64,000 nt of DNA from UBA4656 sp002405525 (GTDB taxonomy: Bacteria; Pseudomonadota; Gammaproteobacteria; Xanthomonadales; Ahniellaceae), in NCBI GenBank assembly GCA_036723735.1, contig DAIMGT010000009.1:1-64000 (forward strand), read 5' to 3'. Position 1 is the first letter of the stretch; each line of letters starts with the position of its first letter. A program made the position numbers and the translations under genes. The notes below the pieces were generated by a model that made no database searches, had not been told where the DNA came from, and saw nothing but the letters and a program-made list of their open reading frames with translations. Positions 35,752 to 45,617 of this stretch are shown here, piece after piece.

Positions 35752-38586
35752 TCAGGACCGAAGCGACAGGAAATCCACGCTGGCCACGAAGCGCAGGGCG
35801 TCGAGCCGCAGGCTGGCCTTGGGCAGCAGTTCCTCCAGCATGGCCAGCTCGTCGCGCGCGGCGTCGATCTCGGACGCGCGCACGCCGGAGTTGACCCGGG
35901 CCAGGGCTTCGAGGCGGTCGATCTCCTCGCCGAGCGTGGCTCGCGCAGCCGCCAGCGCGCTCTCGACCAGCGCGGCGGCGCGCGCCTCGGCTTGCCTGCG
36001 ACAGGCGCCGAGCATCGGCGGCACCAGTGCGGCGAGATGCTTGCGGTAGCGTGCGACGTCGATGTTGCGCTCGCCCGAGCGGCCCAGCGCGCCGGCGTCG
36101 GGGCGCCATTCGCCGCGGTCGGCGAGCCGCGTATCGACCACGCAGCGCAGCGGCAGCGGCGGCAGGAAACGGTCGGCGCCGAGCTTCGGCGGCGCGATGC
36201 ATTCGAGCACGAGCACCGCCTCCAGCAGCGCGCTGCGCGGCGGCAGGCTGTCGTCGACCGCGAAGGCCGCGTTGCCGGTTTCCGCGCCGAGCAGCAGGTC
36301 GAGCGCGCCCACCACCATCGGGTGGTCGAGGCGCAGGAACAGGACGTCCTCGCGCGCCAGCGCGGTCGGCCGGTGGAAGGTCGCCTGCCGCGGCTGGTCG
36401 AGCCCCGGGAACGCTTCGGTGCTGAGCATCTCCGGATCGAGCAGCAACAACTGCGGGCCCTGTTCCTCGATGTCGATCCCGAAATGCTCGAACAGGCGCA
36501 GGATGAAGTCGCCTGCGCCGCGGTCCGCGTCCGCCGCGGCCAATGCCTCCAGCAGTCGCTCGGCGCCCGGTGCGAGGCGGGTGGTGAGCTCCAGCAGGCG
36601 GTCGCGACCTTCGGCGATGGCGGCGGCGAGGTCGGCGTGCGCGGCGCCGGTCTCGGCCACCAGCGCGTCGAGATTGGCGACTGCGTCGGCGTCGCCGCGG
36701 GCCAGCGACAAGGCGCATGCGACCACGCGCTCGCCGTGGCGCTTGAGCAGTTCGCGGCCGTCCTCCGGGCTGCCGGTGAGCGCGCCCAGGCCCTCGTCGA
36801 GCCAGCGCAGCAGCGCATGCTGCGCGCTGCTTTCGAACACGCAGGCGTGGATGTTGACGTCGCCGCGCTGGCCGATGCGGGCGAGGCGGCCGATGCGCTG
36901 CTCGAGCAGGTCCGGGTCCAGCGGGAAGTCCCACAGCACGAGGTGCTGCGCGAACTGGAAGTTGCGGCCCTCGCTGCCGATCTCGGTGCACAGCAGCAGG
37001 CGTGCGCCGCCGGGGTCGGCGAAGTGCGCTGCGGCGCGGTCGCGCTGCACGATGCCGAGCCCCTCGTGAAAGCGCGCCACCGCGACTCCGGAGCGCAGGC
37101 GCAATGCTTCCTCCAGCGCGTGCAGCTTGGGCTGGCAGCGGGTGATGAGCAGGAACTTCTCGCCGGCGTGCGCGTCGAGCAGTCCGACCAGCCACGCCAG
37201 GCGTGGATCGTCGAGGTAGGACAGCGGCGGGGCGAAGGGCGGCGCGGCGATGTCGCCGAGGAACTCCTCGACCAGTCGCTCGCGCAGGGTGTCGTCGGTC
37301 GCCGCCGGCAGCAACGCGATGCGCGGCACGCGGCGCGGGAAGCCGCCGACCACCGCGCGGCGGTTGCGGAACATGACCCGCCCGGTACCGTGCCGGTCCA
37401 CCAGCTGCCGCAGCGCGGCGGTGCGCGCCTCGGCGTCGCCGCGCGCCGCGGCCGCCGCCGCTTCCGGGCCGAGCAGGCGTTCCAGTTCCGCCAGGTCGGC
37501 GTTCGTCGGCCCCTCGCCGGCATCGAGCCGCGCGGCCAGCCGCGACAGCGCGAGATACTGCGCACCTTCGCGCTGGAATGCCTCCAGATCGTGGTAGCGC
37601 GCCGGATCGAGCAGGCGCAGCCGCGCGAAGTGTCCGCTGCGGCCGAGCTGCTCCGGGGTGGCGGTGAGCAGCAGCACGCCCGGAGTACGGCGGGCCAGCG
37701 TATCCACCAGCTGGTACTCGCGGCTCGCCGATTCCGGCGACCAGGCCAGATGGTGCGCCTCGTCGACTACCAGCAGGTCCCAGCCGGCCTTCAGCGCGGC
37801 CTTCGCGCGCTCGCCCCGGCCGGCGAGGAAACCCAGGTCGGTGATCACCATCTGCTCGTCGAGGAATGGATTGCGCCCATCGCCGGCCGCTTCGATCGCC
37901 TCCGCGCGCTCCTCGTCGAAGATCGCGAAGTCGAGATTGAAGCGACGGCGCAGCTCGACGAACCACTGATAAACCAGCGCCTCGGGCAGCAGCACCAGCA
38001 CGCGCCCGGCGCGCCCGGAGGCGACCAGACGCGCGATCACGGTGCAGGCTTCGATCGTCTTGCCCAGGCCCACCTCGTCGGCCAGCAGCACGCGCGGCGG
38101 CCGCCGCTCGCTGGCAATCTCGGCCACCCGCAGCTGGTGCGGGACCAGGTCGATGCGCGCCGACAGTGCGCCGAAGCCGGCGTCACGGCGCGCCTGGGCG
38201 CGGCGCTCCAGCGCCTCCAGCCGAAGGTCGAACGCGCCCGGGCGGTCGACGCGGCCGCCGAGCAGGCGATCATCGGCCTTGGAGATGTCCTGCACGTCGT
38301 CCAGCGCGCCCTCGGGAACGCGCTGGCCGCCGCCGCGGTAGTGCAGCACGCCGTCGCGGTCCTCGACTTCCTCGACCACGAAGCGCGCGCCGTTGGCATT
38401 GACCTTGTCGCCGACGCGGAACGCGGCGCGCAGCAGCGGCGCGCTGGCCACGGCGTAGACGCGCATGGTGCCGGTGGCGGCGAACAGGACCTGGACCTGG
38501 CGAGGATCGGCGCGCAGCACCGTGCCGAGCCCGAGTTCCGGCTCGGCGGTGGACAGCCAGCGCTGCCCGGGAACGAATGGCGACAT
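35752..38586 (-). CDS. rapA: RNA polymerase-associated helicase RapA (HepA)
   Basis: This SWI2/SNF2 ATPase binds RNA polymerase and recycles it after transcription. The 944-residue product has the N-terminal Tudor-like region (MSPFVPGQRWLSTAEPELG), helicase motif I (LLADEVGLGKTIEA), motif II (VVDEAHHLAWS), motif III (LLLTATPEQLG), and in the second RecA lobe GSEGRNFQFAQHLVLWDFP and QRIGRLARIGQ. The C-terminal RapA-specific domain completes it. The length is close to the E. coli protein. It is divergent from the M14 peptidase gene. Confidence 0.95.
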   Translation of the reverse strand: MSPFVPGQRWLSTAEPELGLGTVLRADPRQVQVLFAATGTMRVYAVASAPLLRAAFRVGDKVNANGARFVVEEVEDRDGVLHYRGGGQRVPEGALDDVQDISKADDRLLGGRVDRPGAFDLRLEALERRAQARRDAGFGALSARIDLVPHQLRVAEIASERRPPRVLLADEVGLGKTIEACTVIARLVASGRAGRVLVLLPEALVYQWFVELRRRFNLDFAIFDEERAEAIEAAGDGRNPFLDEQMVITDLGFLAGRGERAKAALKAGWDLLVVDEAHHLAWSPESASREYQLVDTLARRTPGVLLLTATPEQLGRSGHFARLRLLDPARYHDLEAFQREGAQYLALSRLAARLDAGEGPTNADLAELERLLGPEAAAAAARGDAEARTAALRQLVDRHGTGRVMFRNRRAVVGGFPRRVPRIALLPAATDDTLRERLVEEFLGDIAAPPFAPPLSYLDDPRLAWLVGLLDAHAGEKFLLITRCQPKLHALEEALRLRSGVAVARFHEGLGIVQRDRAAAHFADPGGARLLLCTEIGSEGRNFQFAQHLVLWDFPLDPDLLEQRIGRLARIGQRGDVNIHACVFESSAQHALLRWLDEGLGALTGSPEDGRELLKRHGERVVACALSLARGDADAVANLDALVAETGAAHADLAAAIAEGRDRLLELTTRLAPGAERLLEALAAADADRGAGDFILRLFEHFGIDIEEQGPQLLLLDPEMLSTEAFPGLDQPRQATFHRPTALAREDVLFLRLDHPMVVGALDLLLGAETGNAAFAVDDSLPPRSALLEAVLVLECIAPPKLGADRFLPPLPLRCVVDTRLADRGEWRPDAGALGRSGERNIDVARYRKHLAALVPPMLGACRRQAEARAAALVESALAAARATLGEEIDRLEALARVNSGVRASEIDAARDELAMLEELLPKASLRLDALRFVASVDFLSLRS

Positions 38587-38709
38587 CGGAGGCTCGACGG
38601 CGGACGGCCGGCGATTATCCGCGATGCGCGGCCGCGACGCGACGGCCGGCAGCGCGAACGGCGCGGCTGGACGTCAGGCTAGACTGGCACCAACTTCAGA
38701 GACCTGCCC

Positions 38710-40488
38710 GTGCGCGCAATCGCCCTCCTGTCCGCCTTGCTCCTGCCGCTGGCCGCGCCAGCCGGCGACTGGCGCACTGACGCCGAAGCGTCCGGATACC
38801 GGCGCACGCCCGATCTTGCCGCCACCATGGCGTGGATCGAGCGTCTCGCCGCCGCCACCGACACGGTGCGCGTCGAACGCTTCGGCACCAGCGCCGAGGG
38901 CCGGCCGCTGCACGTGGTGGTCGCCAGCGCCGACCGCGCGTTCACGCCCGAGCGCGCGCACGCGCGCGGCCACAGCGTGCTGTGGGTGCAGGCCGGCATC
39001 CACCCCGGCGAGATCGAGGGCAAGGACGCGGGTCTTGCCCTGCTGCGCGACCTCACCGTCGCCGCGCGCCATCGCGGCCTGCTCGACGGCACGGTGCTGG
39101 TGTTCATCCCGGTCTTCAACGTCGACGGCCACGAGCGCTCGGGACCGCACAACCGAGTCAACCAGGACGGTCCGGAATCGGTCGGCTGGCGCGCCACCGC
39201 GCAGAACCTCAACCTGAACCGCGATCACGTCAAGGCCGACGCCCCGGAGATGCGGGCCTGGCTCGGCCTGTGGAACCGCTGGCGGCCGCACCTGCTGGTC
39301 GACCTGCACACCACCAATGGCGCCGACTACGAGTACGACCTGACCTGGTACCTGGAGGAGTGGGGCAACCAGGCGCAGGCGATCCGGGACTGGCAGCAGG
39401 CGGCGCTGGTCGGTCGCGTGTTTCCGGCCACCGACCGCCGCGGCCATGTGCTGGGGCCGTACATCAACCTCGTCGACCATCGTGATCCGCGCGCCGGACT
39501 GGTCAACTTCGGGTCCGGACCGCGCTTCTCCACCGGCTACGCCGCGCTGAGGCGGCGACCTGGGCTGCTGGTCGAAACGCACATGCTCAAGTCCTACCGG
39601 CGCCGGGTCCGGGCCACCTACCACCTGCTGCTGGAGCTGCTGCGCGAACTCGACAGCAACGGCGCGGCGCTGCGCGCGGCGGTCGCCACGGCCGAAGCTG
39701 CCGCGCTGGCCCGCGCGGCGCAGGAAGCGCCGCGGCTCGCGGTCGCGTTCCGGCCCGCCGACACGCCCGAGGACTTCGTGCTGCGCGGCGTGGCGTTCAC
39801 GCAGGAGCGCAGCGACGTGTCCGGCGACACCTGGATCCGCTACGACCCGTCCCGGCCGCAGCGCTACGAGGTCCCGTTCCGTCGCGCGATGGTGCCGGTC
39901 GCCGAGGTCGCGCTGCCGGCTGCCTACGTGTTGCGGCCTTCGGCCGCCGAGGCCATCGCGCGGGTCGCGGCGCACGGACTGGCGCACTTCCGGCTGGCGG
40001 CGGCCGCCGCGGTGGCGGCGCGCGGCTGGCGGGTGTCCGGGCCGACGTGGGCGCCGCTGCCGTTCGAGGGCCGCCACGCGCTGGTCTCGTTCGAGGCCGC
40101 GGACCTCGCGCGCAGCGTGGCGCTGCCCGCCGGCAGCCTGGTGGTGCCGCTGGACCAGCCGGCTGCCGACCTCGCGGTGCAGCTGTTCGAGCCCGCCGCG
40201 CCCGACTCCCTGCTGCGCTGGGGCTTCTTCGACGCCCATTTCGAGCGCAAGGAGTACGCCGATCCGCGCAAGCTCGAGCGACTGGCGCGCGACATGCTGG
40301 CCGCCGACCCCGCGCTCGGCGAGGCGTTCGCGCGCGCTCTCGCCGACCCCGCGTTCGCCGCCAGTCCGGCGGCGCGGCTCGATTTCTTCCACCGGCGCTC
40401 GCCGTGGGCCGACCCCGAGCTCGGCGTGCTGCCGGTGTGGCGGATCGATCGCGCGGAACTGGCACGACTGCGGGAGCAGGTCCGATGA
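38710..40488 (+). CDS. M14-family zinc carboxypeptidase, exported
   Basis: The 592-residue product starts at GTG 38710 with a signal peptide (MRAIALLSALLLPLAAPAGD). The peptidase domain shows the zinc ligands HxxE in GIHPGEIEGKD and His in LLVDLHTTNGADYEYD, a substrate Arg region in NLNLNRDHVKAD, and the catalytic Glu in LLVETHMLKSY. The C-terminal 250 residues are a beta-rich extension. It should trim peptides in the periplasm or outside the cell. Its stop overlaps the next ATG by four bases (ATGA), tying it to the acyltransferase and kinase genes, although a functional link is not obvious. Confidence 0.9.
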   Translation: MRAIALLSALLLPLAAPAGDWRTDAEASGYRRTPDLAATMAWIERLAAATDTVRVERFGTSAEGRPLHVVVASADRAFTPERAHARGHSVLWVQAGIHPGEIEGKDAGLALLRDLTVAARHRGLLDGTVLVFIPVFNVDGHERSGPHNRVNQDGPESVGWRATAQNLNLNRDHVKADAPEMRAWLGLWNRWRPHLLVDLHTTNGADYEYDLTWYLEEWGNQAQAIRDWQQAALVGRVFPATDRRGHVLGPYINLVDHRDPRAGLVNFGSGPRFSTGYAALRRRPGLLVETHMLKSYRRRVRATYHLLLELLRELDSNGAALRAAVATAEAAALARAAQEAPRLAVAFRPADTPEDFVLRGVAFTQERSDVSGDTWIRYDPSRPQRYEVPFRRAMVPVAEVALPAAYVLRPSAAEAIARVAAHGLAHFRLAAAAAVAARGWRVSGPTWAPLPFEGRHALVSFEAADLARSVALPAGSLVVPLDQPAADLAVQLFEPAAPDSLLRWGFFDAHFERKEYADPRKLERLARDMLAADPALGEAFARALADPAFAASPAARLDFFHRRSPWADPELGVLPVWRIDRAELARLREQVR

Positions 40489-41441
40489 ACGTGCACAGCG
40501 ACGGACCCGACCTCGACCAGCACGACGGCTACCGCCGCCTGCTGGCCGTCACTGCCCACCTGCCGCCGCCGCGCACGGCGGTGGCGCATCCGATGTCGGC
40601 CGAGGCGCTCGGCGCGGCGCGCGAGGCCCACGACGCAGGGCTGATCCGCGCCATCCTGGTCGGCCCATCGGTGCGCCTGGAGCGGCTGGCGGCGGAATCC
40701 GGCGTCGGCATCGCCGACCTCGAACGGGTGCCGACCGAGCACAGCGTGGCGTCCGCTGCGGCGGCGGTGGCGCTGGTGCGCGCCGGCAGGGCGGACGCGG
40801 TGATGAAGGGCAGCCTGCACACCGACGAGTTCCTGCACGCCGTGCTCGACGGCAACACCGGGCTTCGCACCGGCCGCCGAGCCAGTCACGTGTTCGTGGT
40901 CGACGTGCCGGGTTTTCCGCGCCCGCTGCTGGTCACCGACGCGGTGATCAACATTTTTCCGGGCCTCGGCGAAAAGGCCGACATCTGCCAGAACGCGATC
41001 GAACTCGCGCAGCGCCTCGGCATCCACCGGCCGCGGGTCGCGCTGCTGGCGCCGGTGGAGACGGTCAACCCGAAGATCCCTTCCACGCTCGATGCCGCTG
41101 CGCTGTGCAAGATGGCCGACCGCGGCCAGATCACCGGCGGGGTGCTGGAGGGCCCGCTCGCCCTCGACGCGGCGATCGACCCCGATTCGGCGCGGATCAA
41201 GGGCATCCAGTCTGCGGTCGGCGGCGCGGCCGATATCCTCGTCGCGCCCGACCTCGACAGCGGCAACATCCTGGTCAAGCAGCTCACCTTCATGATGAAG
41301 GCCGACGCCGCCGGGATCGTGCTCGGCACGCGGGTGCCGGTGATCCTGACCTCGCGCGCGGACAGCCGATACACGCGGCTGGCGTCCTGCGCGCTCGGCC
41401 GGCTACTCGCGGCCCGCGCGGCGCAGCGGTCGCCGGCCTGA
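40485..41441 (+). CDS. Phosphate acetyl/butyryltransferase family protein
   Basis: The 318-residue protein covers only the PTA_PTB catalytic domain, without the N-terminal regulatory or hydratase domains of longer forms. Motifs include AVAHPMSAEALGAAREA, DAVMKGSLHTDEFLHAVL, VTDAVINIFPGL, GPLALDAAIDP and SGNILVKQLTFMMKADAAG. It should interconvert acyl-CoA and acyl phosphate. Whether acetyl, butyryl or another acyl group is used is not shown. It is translationally coupled to the M14 gene and followed after 5 bases by an acetate-kinase-family gene that would use its product. Confidence 0.9.
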   Translation: MNVHSDGPDLDQHDGYRRLLAVTAHLPPPRTAVAHPMSAEALGAAREAHDAGLIRAILVGPSVRLERLAAESGVGIADLERVPTEHSVASAAAAVALVRAGRADAVMKGSLHTDEFLHAVLDGNTGLRTGRRASHVFVVDVPGFPRPLLVTDAVINIFPGLGEKADICQNAIELAQRLGIHRPRVALLAPVETVNPKIPSTLDAAALCKMADRGQITGGVLEGPLALDAAIDPDSARIKGIQSAVGGAADILVAPDLDSGNILVKQLTFMMKADAAGIVLGTRVPVILTSRADSRYTRLASCALGRLLAARAAQRSPA

Positions 41442-41446
41442 GCGCG

Positions 41447-42589
41447 ATGGCTCTGCTGGCGCTCAATGCCGGTTCGGCTTCGCTCAAGGCCGGGTGGTTC
41501 GATGCCGCCGACGCACCGTCCCGCTGGCGAGCGCAGGTCGACCTCGCGCGGGGCGAACTGCGCGCCGGCGACGCGGTGCGGGCCTGCGCCGTCGGGACGG
41601 ACGTCGCGGGCGCGACCGACCAGCTGCTGGCCGCGCTGTCCGGCGAGCGCTTCGGCGCGCCGGCCGTGGTCGCGCACCGCATCGTGCACGGCGGCCCGCG
41701 GTTCACCGCCGCGGTGGAGATCGACGCCGCGACGGAGGCCGCGCTGCGCGACCTCGTGTCGCTGGCGCCGCTGCACCAGCCGGCCAACCTGGCGGCGCTC
41801 GCCGCCGCGCGCGCGGCCTTTCCTGCGGCGCGCCATGTGGCCTGTTTCGACACCGCCTTCCACGCGCACTGGCCCGACGCCGCGCGGCGCTTCGCCCTGC
41901 CGCGGCGCCTGCACGATGCAGGCATTCGTCGCTACGGCTTCCACGGTCTTGCCCACGCCCACGCCGCGCGCCGCCTGCGCGCCGCGCTGCCGCACGCGCG
42001 GCGCGCCGTCGTCGCCCACCTCGGCGGCGGCTCCAGCCTGTGCGCGCTGGCCGGATTCGCCAGCGTCGACGCGAGCATGGGCTATTCCGCGCTGGACGGG
42101 CTGCCGATGGGAACGCGCTGCGGCGCGCTCGATGCCGGTGCGGTGCTCGACCTCGCCGGGCCGCGCGGGATGCCGCTGGCGGACCTGCAGCGGCTGCTGT
42201 ACCGGGAGTCCGGGCTGCTGGGCGTGTCGGGTCTGAGCGCCGACATGCGGGTCCTGCTGGAAAGCGACGCCATTGCGGCGCGCGAGGCGGTGGACCTCTA
42301 CGTGCACCACCTGATCCGCGGCGTCGGCGCGATGGCCGCGACTCTCGGCGGCATCGACGCGCTGGTCTTCAGTGGCGGGATCGGCGAACACGCGGCGCCG
42401 ATCCGCGCCGTGGCCTGTGCGCGGCTCGGATTCCTCGGCCTGGCGATCGATCCGGCGGCGAATGCCGCACACGCGGAAGTACTGGAAGCAGACGGCAGCC
42501 AGGTTGCGGTGCGCATCGTCGCGTGCGACGAGGAGTCCGAGATGGCGCGCGAGGCATTCGCCCTACTGCAGGCGGCGCCGCGCGACTGA
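41447..42589 (+). CDS. ackA: Acetate/short-chain acyl kinase
   Basis: The 380-residue ASKHA-fold kinase has LALNAGSASLKAGWF (phosphate 1 site), VVAHRIVHGGPRF, FDTAFHAHWP, RRYGFHGLAHAHAA, VVAHLGGGSSLCAL and FSGGIGEHAAPIRA. It makes ATP from acyl phosphate and ADP. Together with the adjacent phosphate acyltransferase it forms a complete acyl-CoA to carboxylate module. Preference for acetate over propionate or butyrate is assumed from the family name only. It is convergent with the beta-CASP nuclease gene. Confidence 0.92.
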   Translation: MALLALNAGSASLKAGWFDAADAPSRWRAQVDLARGELRAGDAVRACAVGTDVAGATDQLLAALSGERFGAPAVVAHRIVHGGPRFTAAVEIDAATEAALRDLVSLAPLHQPANLAALAAARAAFPAARHVACFDTAFHAHWPDAARRFALPRRLHDAGIRRYGFHGLAHAHAARRLRAALPHARRAVVAHLGGGSSLCALAGFASVDASMGYSALDGLPMGTRCGALDAGAVLDLAGPRGMPLADLQRLLYRESGLLGVSGLSADMRVLLESDAIAAREAVDLYVHHLIRGVGAMAATLGGIDALVFSGGIGEHAAPIRAVACARLGFLGLAIDPAANAAHAEVLEADGSQVAVRIVACDEESEMAREAFALLQAAPRD

Positions 42590-42626
42590 GGAGGCCTCGG
42601 CGCGCGGCGGGCCGGACACGCCGCAT

Positions 42627-44012
42627 TCAGGCGTCCGCCGACCCGCCGGGCTTGGCCAGCCCCACCTTGCAGCCGAAGCGACGCGCGAGTTTTTCCGCCA
42701 GCACCTCGCGCGCCTTGTCCTCGCCGTGCACCAGCCACACCGGCGGTCGATCTCGGAAGTGTCCGTACCACGCCAGCAGGCCGCCCTGGTCGGCATGGGC
42801 GGACAGCCCGCCGATGGTGTGGACCTGGGCTGCGACCCGGACCTGCTCGCCGAAGATGCGCACGAAGCGCTTGCGTTCGACCAGGTCGCGGCCGAGCGTG
42901 CCGTGGGCCTGATAGCCTGCGATCACCACGTGGGTGGAAGGCCGCCAGAGGTGGTGGCGCAGGTGGTGCACGATGCGCCCGCCGTTGCACATGCCGGAGC
43001 CGGCGATGATGATCGCTCCGCCGCGCAATTCGTTGAGCTTTTGCGACTCGGCCGGCTCGACGGTCGTGGCGAGGTTCGGCAGTTGGAACGGTTCGCGTCC
43101 CTTCCAGATCGAGCGCGCCTCCTCGTCGAGCAGCGTCAGGTGGCGGCGATAGAGCTCGACCACCCTGGCGGCCATCGGTGAATCCAGCGCGATCCGCCAG
43201 CCATCGAGTCCCCAGGCCTCGTAGTGCCGCGCCATCCAGTACAGGATTTCCTGACTGCGGCCGACCGCGAAGGCTGGGACCAGCACCATGCCGCCCTCGG
43301 CGTGCGCGCGGTGGAAGATCGCGCCCAGTTCCGCCACCGTGTCCTCGCGCGAGCGATGCATGCGGTCGCCGTAGGTGGACTCCATCACCACGAGATCGGC
43401 GCGTTCGATCGGTGTCGGGTCGCGCATCACCGGCGCGTCGCGCGGGCCGATGTCGGCGGAAAACACGATGCGCCGTTCGCGACCGTTGGACTCGCCCGCG
43501 ACGTCGACGATCGCGGCACCGAGGATGTGTCCCGCATCGTGCAGGACCAGCCTCACGCCGGGCAGGATCTCGCGTTCCTCGCCGTATTCCAGCGGCACCA
43601 GCTGGCGCAGGGCGCGGTTGACGTCGTCGAGGTCGTAGGGCGCCTCGATTCGCTTCTGCCCGCGCCGCGCGCGGCGGCGGTTCTCGTGCTCGGCGTCGGC
43701 CATCGCCAGCCTTGCCGCGTCCTCGAGCATGATGCGGGCGAGGTCGGCGGTGGCGCGGTGGGTGAAGACCGGGCCGCGGTAGCCGCGGCGCGACAGCAGC
43801 GGCAGCCGGCCCACATGGTCGATGTGCGCGTGCGAGAGCACCATCGCGTCCAGCGCCCGCACGTCGAAAGCGAACCTCGCCGCATTCCGGCTACGCTCGT
43901 CGCGACCGCCCTGCACCATGCCGCAGTCGAGCAGCACGCGCCGCTCGCCGACGTGCAGCAGGTGGCAGGACCCGGTGACCTCGCCGGCCGCACCGAAGAA
44001 CTCGATCCGCAT
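42627..44012 (-). CDS. Metallo-beta-lactamase/beta-CASP RNA exonuclease family protein
   Basis: The 461-residue protein starts MRIEFFGAAGEVTGSCHLL, typical of the YSH1/RNase J-like group. The metal site LSHAHIDHVGRLP is followed by DAGHILGAA and FSADIGPRD, the beta-CASP domain with ESTYGDRMH and VPAFAVGRSQEILY, and the closing IAGSGMCNGGRI, GGLSAHADQ and VHGE motifs. It probably processes or degrades RNA in the cytosol. In various proteobacteria such genes cluster with pta/ackA pairs, as here, for reasons unknown. Confidence 0.92.
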   Translation of the reverse strand: MRIEFFGAAGEVTGSCHLLHVGERRVLLDCGMVQGGRDERSRNAARFAFDVRALDAMVLSHAHIDHVGRLPLLSRRGYRGPVFTHRATADLARIMLEDAARLAMADAEHENRRRARRGQKRIEAPYDLDDVNRALRQLVPLEYGEEREILPGVRLVLHDAGHILGAAIVDVAGESNGRERRIVFSADIGPRDAPVMRDPTPIERADLVVMESTYGDRMHRSREDTVAELGAIFHRAHAEGGMVLVPAFAVGRSQEILYWMARHYEAWGLDGWRIALDSPMAARVVELYRRHLTLLDEEARSIWKGREPFQLPNLATTVEPAESQKLNELRGGAIIIAGSGMCNGGRIVHHLRHHLWRPSTHVVIAGYQAHGTLGRDLVERKRFVRIFGEQVRVAAQVHTIGGLSAHADQGGLLAWYGHFRDRPPVWLVHGEDKAREVLAEKLARRFGCKVGLAKPGGSADA

Positions 44013-44055
44013 GGACCCGACTCCACCAGCCATCGTTGCCGCACAGGATAGCGCC

Positions 44056-44622
44056 GTGCGGCGCCTGTTCGTGGGCTGGATGGCCGGGCCGGCGGCGCGC
44101 GAGTCGCTGGCCGCGCTGCAGGAGCTGCTGCGCCCGCGTTTCCCCCGGCAGGGCCTGCGCTGGGTCGCGCCCGCCGACCTGCATGTCACCCTGTGGTTCC
44201 TCGGCGAACTGTTGTACGAGCGCGAGCAGCGCGTCGCCGCCGCGCTGTCCATGTTCGCCGCCGGCGTCCGGCCGGTCGCCGCGCACACCGCCGCGCTGCG
44301 CTGGTGGCCGTCGACCGCGGCGCCGCGCGTGATGGTGCTCCAGGTCGATTCGCACGGTGCGCTGGAGCGTGTCGCGGCCGCACTGGAGCCGGTGCTGCGG
44401 AAAGCGGGGGTGGAGCCCCAGTGCCGCCGCTTCCGCGCCCACCTGACGCTGGCGCGGGTCGTCGACCCATGCGCGCCGGTGACCGATCCCGGCGACTGCA
44501 TGCCGCACGTGCCGCTGCCGATGGGTCGGCTGTCGCTGGTCGACAGCGCGGTGCGCGACGACGGCACACGCTACCGTGAACTGGCTGGCTGGCCGCTCGC
44601 TGGCGGCCGAGGCGTGGTGTGA
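44056..44622 (+). CDS. thpR: RNA 2',3'-cyclic phosphodiesterase
   Basis: The 188-residue 2H phosphoesterase has the paired catalytic motifs HVTLWFLG and HLTLARV. The GTG at 44056 is preferred: AGGA lies 8 bases before it and it gives the usual RRLFVGWM N-terminus. An ATG at 44011 is also in frame and would overlap the divergent nuclease start codon. Enzymes of this family open 2',3'-cyclic phosphates in RNA. Divergence from an RNase-family gene suggests a shared RNA-processing context, but that is only positional. Confidence 0.9.
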   Translation: MRRLFVGWMAGPAARESLAALQELLRPRFPRQGLRWVAPADLHVTLWFLGELLYEREQRVAAALSMFAAGVRPVAAHTAALRWWPSTAAPRVMVLQVDSHGALERVAAALEPVLRKAGVEPQCRRFRAHLTLARVVDPCAPVTDPGDCMPHVPLPMGRLSLVDSAVRDDGTRYRELAGWPLAGGRGVV

Positions 44623-44954
44623 CGGCGATCCCCGGCGGCGGGCCACCGACGGCCCGGGGACGATCCGGCGCTCGGGCGCGCATTCCCCGGGCGCGACCCA
44701 GGGTGCGGTTCCGGGGCGGCGACCGGTTCGCCATGGAAGAGACCCATGCGGCGCGCGTTCGCGCGGGATTCCAGCGCCGCACCGCGAACGCTCACGCTGC
44801 CGGCACGCGCGCTTCATCGGCGAGCAACGCGATGCTGACGCCGGATGCACGTCCGCGAAGACGCGCCTCACCGTTCATCGACCGCCGCCGAACATACGAC
44901 CTGCGAGGGTGACACCACGTGCAGGCTGCTGCGCGCAACCCCAGGAGAATCCGC
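44623..44954. other. Gap before the fasciclin gene, no gene seen
   Basis: The 332 bases contain an open frame (44619-44912, plus strand) of arginine-rich composition typical of non-coding high-GC sequence, without a ribosome site. No repeat, RNA gene or clear promoter was seen. Confidence 0.5.
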
Positions 44955-45464
44955 ATGTCCCTTCGCAAGTCGCTGTTCGCCGCCACCCTCGCGCTCGCGG
45001 GCGCATTCAGTCTGACGGTTGCTGCCGACGATCACGGCGCCAAGGCCGGCCAGCCCAGCATCGTCGGCATCGCCAGCACCAATGCCGACTTCGAGACCCT
45101 CACCGCCGCGCTGAAGGCCGCCGACCTGGTGGCCACGCTGGAGGGCAAGGGTCCGTTCACCGTGTTCGCACCGACCGACGCCGCGTTCGAGAAGCTGCCG
45201 GCCGGAACGCTCGAGGACCTGTTGAAGCCGGAGAACAAGGCCAAGCTGACCGCGATCCTGACCTACCACGTGGTGCCGGGCAACGTGAAGGCGGCCGACG
45301 TGGTCAAGCTGACCGGCGCCAAGACGGTCAACGGCCAGGAAGTGAAGATCGCCGTCAACGGCGGCACGGTAACGGTCGACGGCGCCAAGGTCGTGACGAC
45401 CGACATCGCCGCCAGCAACGGCACGATCCACGTGATCGACGCGGTGATCCTGCCGCGGGAGTGA
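44955..45464 (+). CDS. Exported fasciclin (FAS1) domain protein
   Basis: The ATG at 44955 follows CAGGAGAA. The 169-residue product has a signal peptide ([20 protein letters not shown]) and a single FAS1 domain: [52 protein letters not shown] and a final [13 protein letters not shown]1 proteins act in adhesion or cell-surface contacts. The partner is unknown. It stands alone between two gaps. Confidence 0.93.
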   Translation: MSLRKSLFAATLALAGAFSLTVAADDHGAKAGQPSIVGIASTNADFETLTAALKAADLVATLEGKGPFTVFAPTDAAFEKLPAGTLEDLLKPENKAKLTAILTYHVVPGNVKAADVVKLTGAKTVNGQEVKIAVNGGTVTVDGAKVVTTDIAASNGTIHVIDAVILPRE

Positions 45465-45617
45465 TCGAGGGCAGGTCGGCGGCGGGCCGCATGCCCGCCG
45501 TCGTGACTTGCGGCACGGAACTTCCGGCACTGTGTCGACATCTCATCGATGCAGTGAGATTCCGGCATGCCGCGGCACTCTCCGCGGCATGCTGGTTCAT
45601 GACCCGGAGGATTCGCC

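Noticed and set aside
44619..44912. Possible small gene after thpR
   Set aside because: It is arginine/proline-rich with no ribosome site and no family signal, and overlaps the thpR end only by a GTGA junction that can arise by chance.
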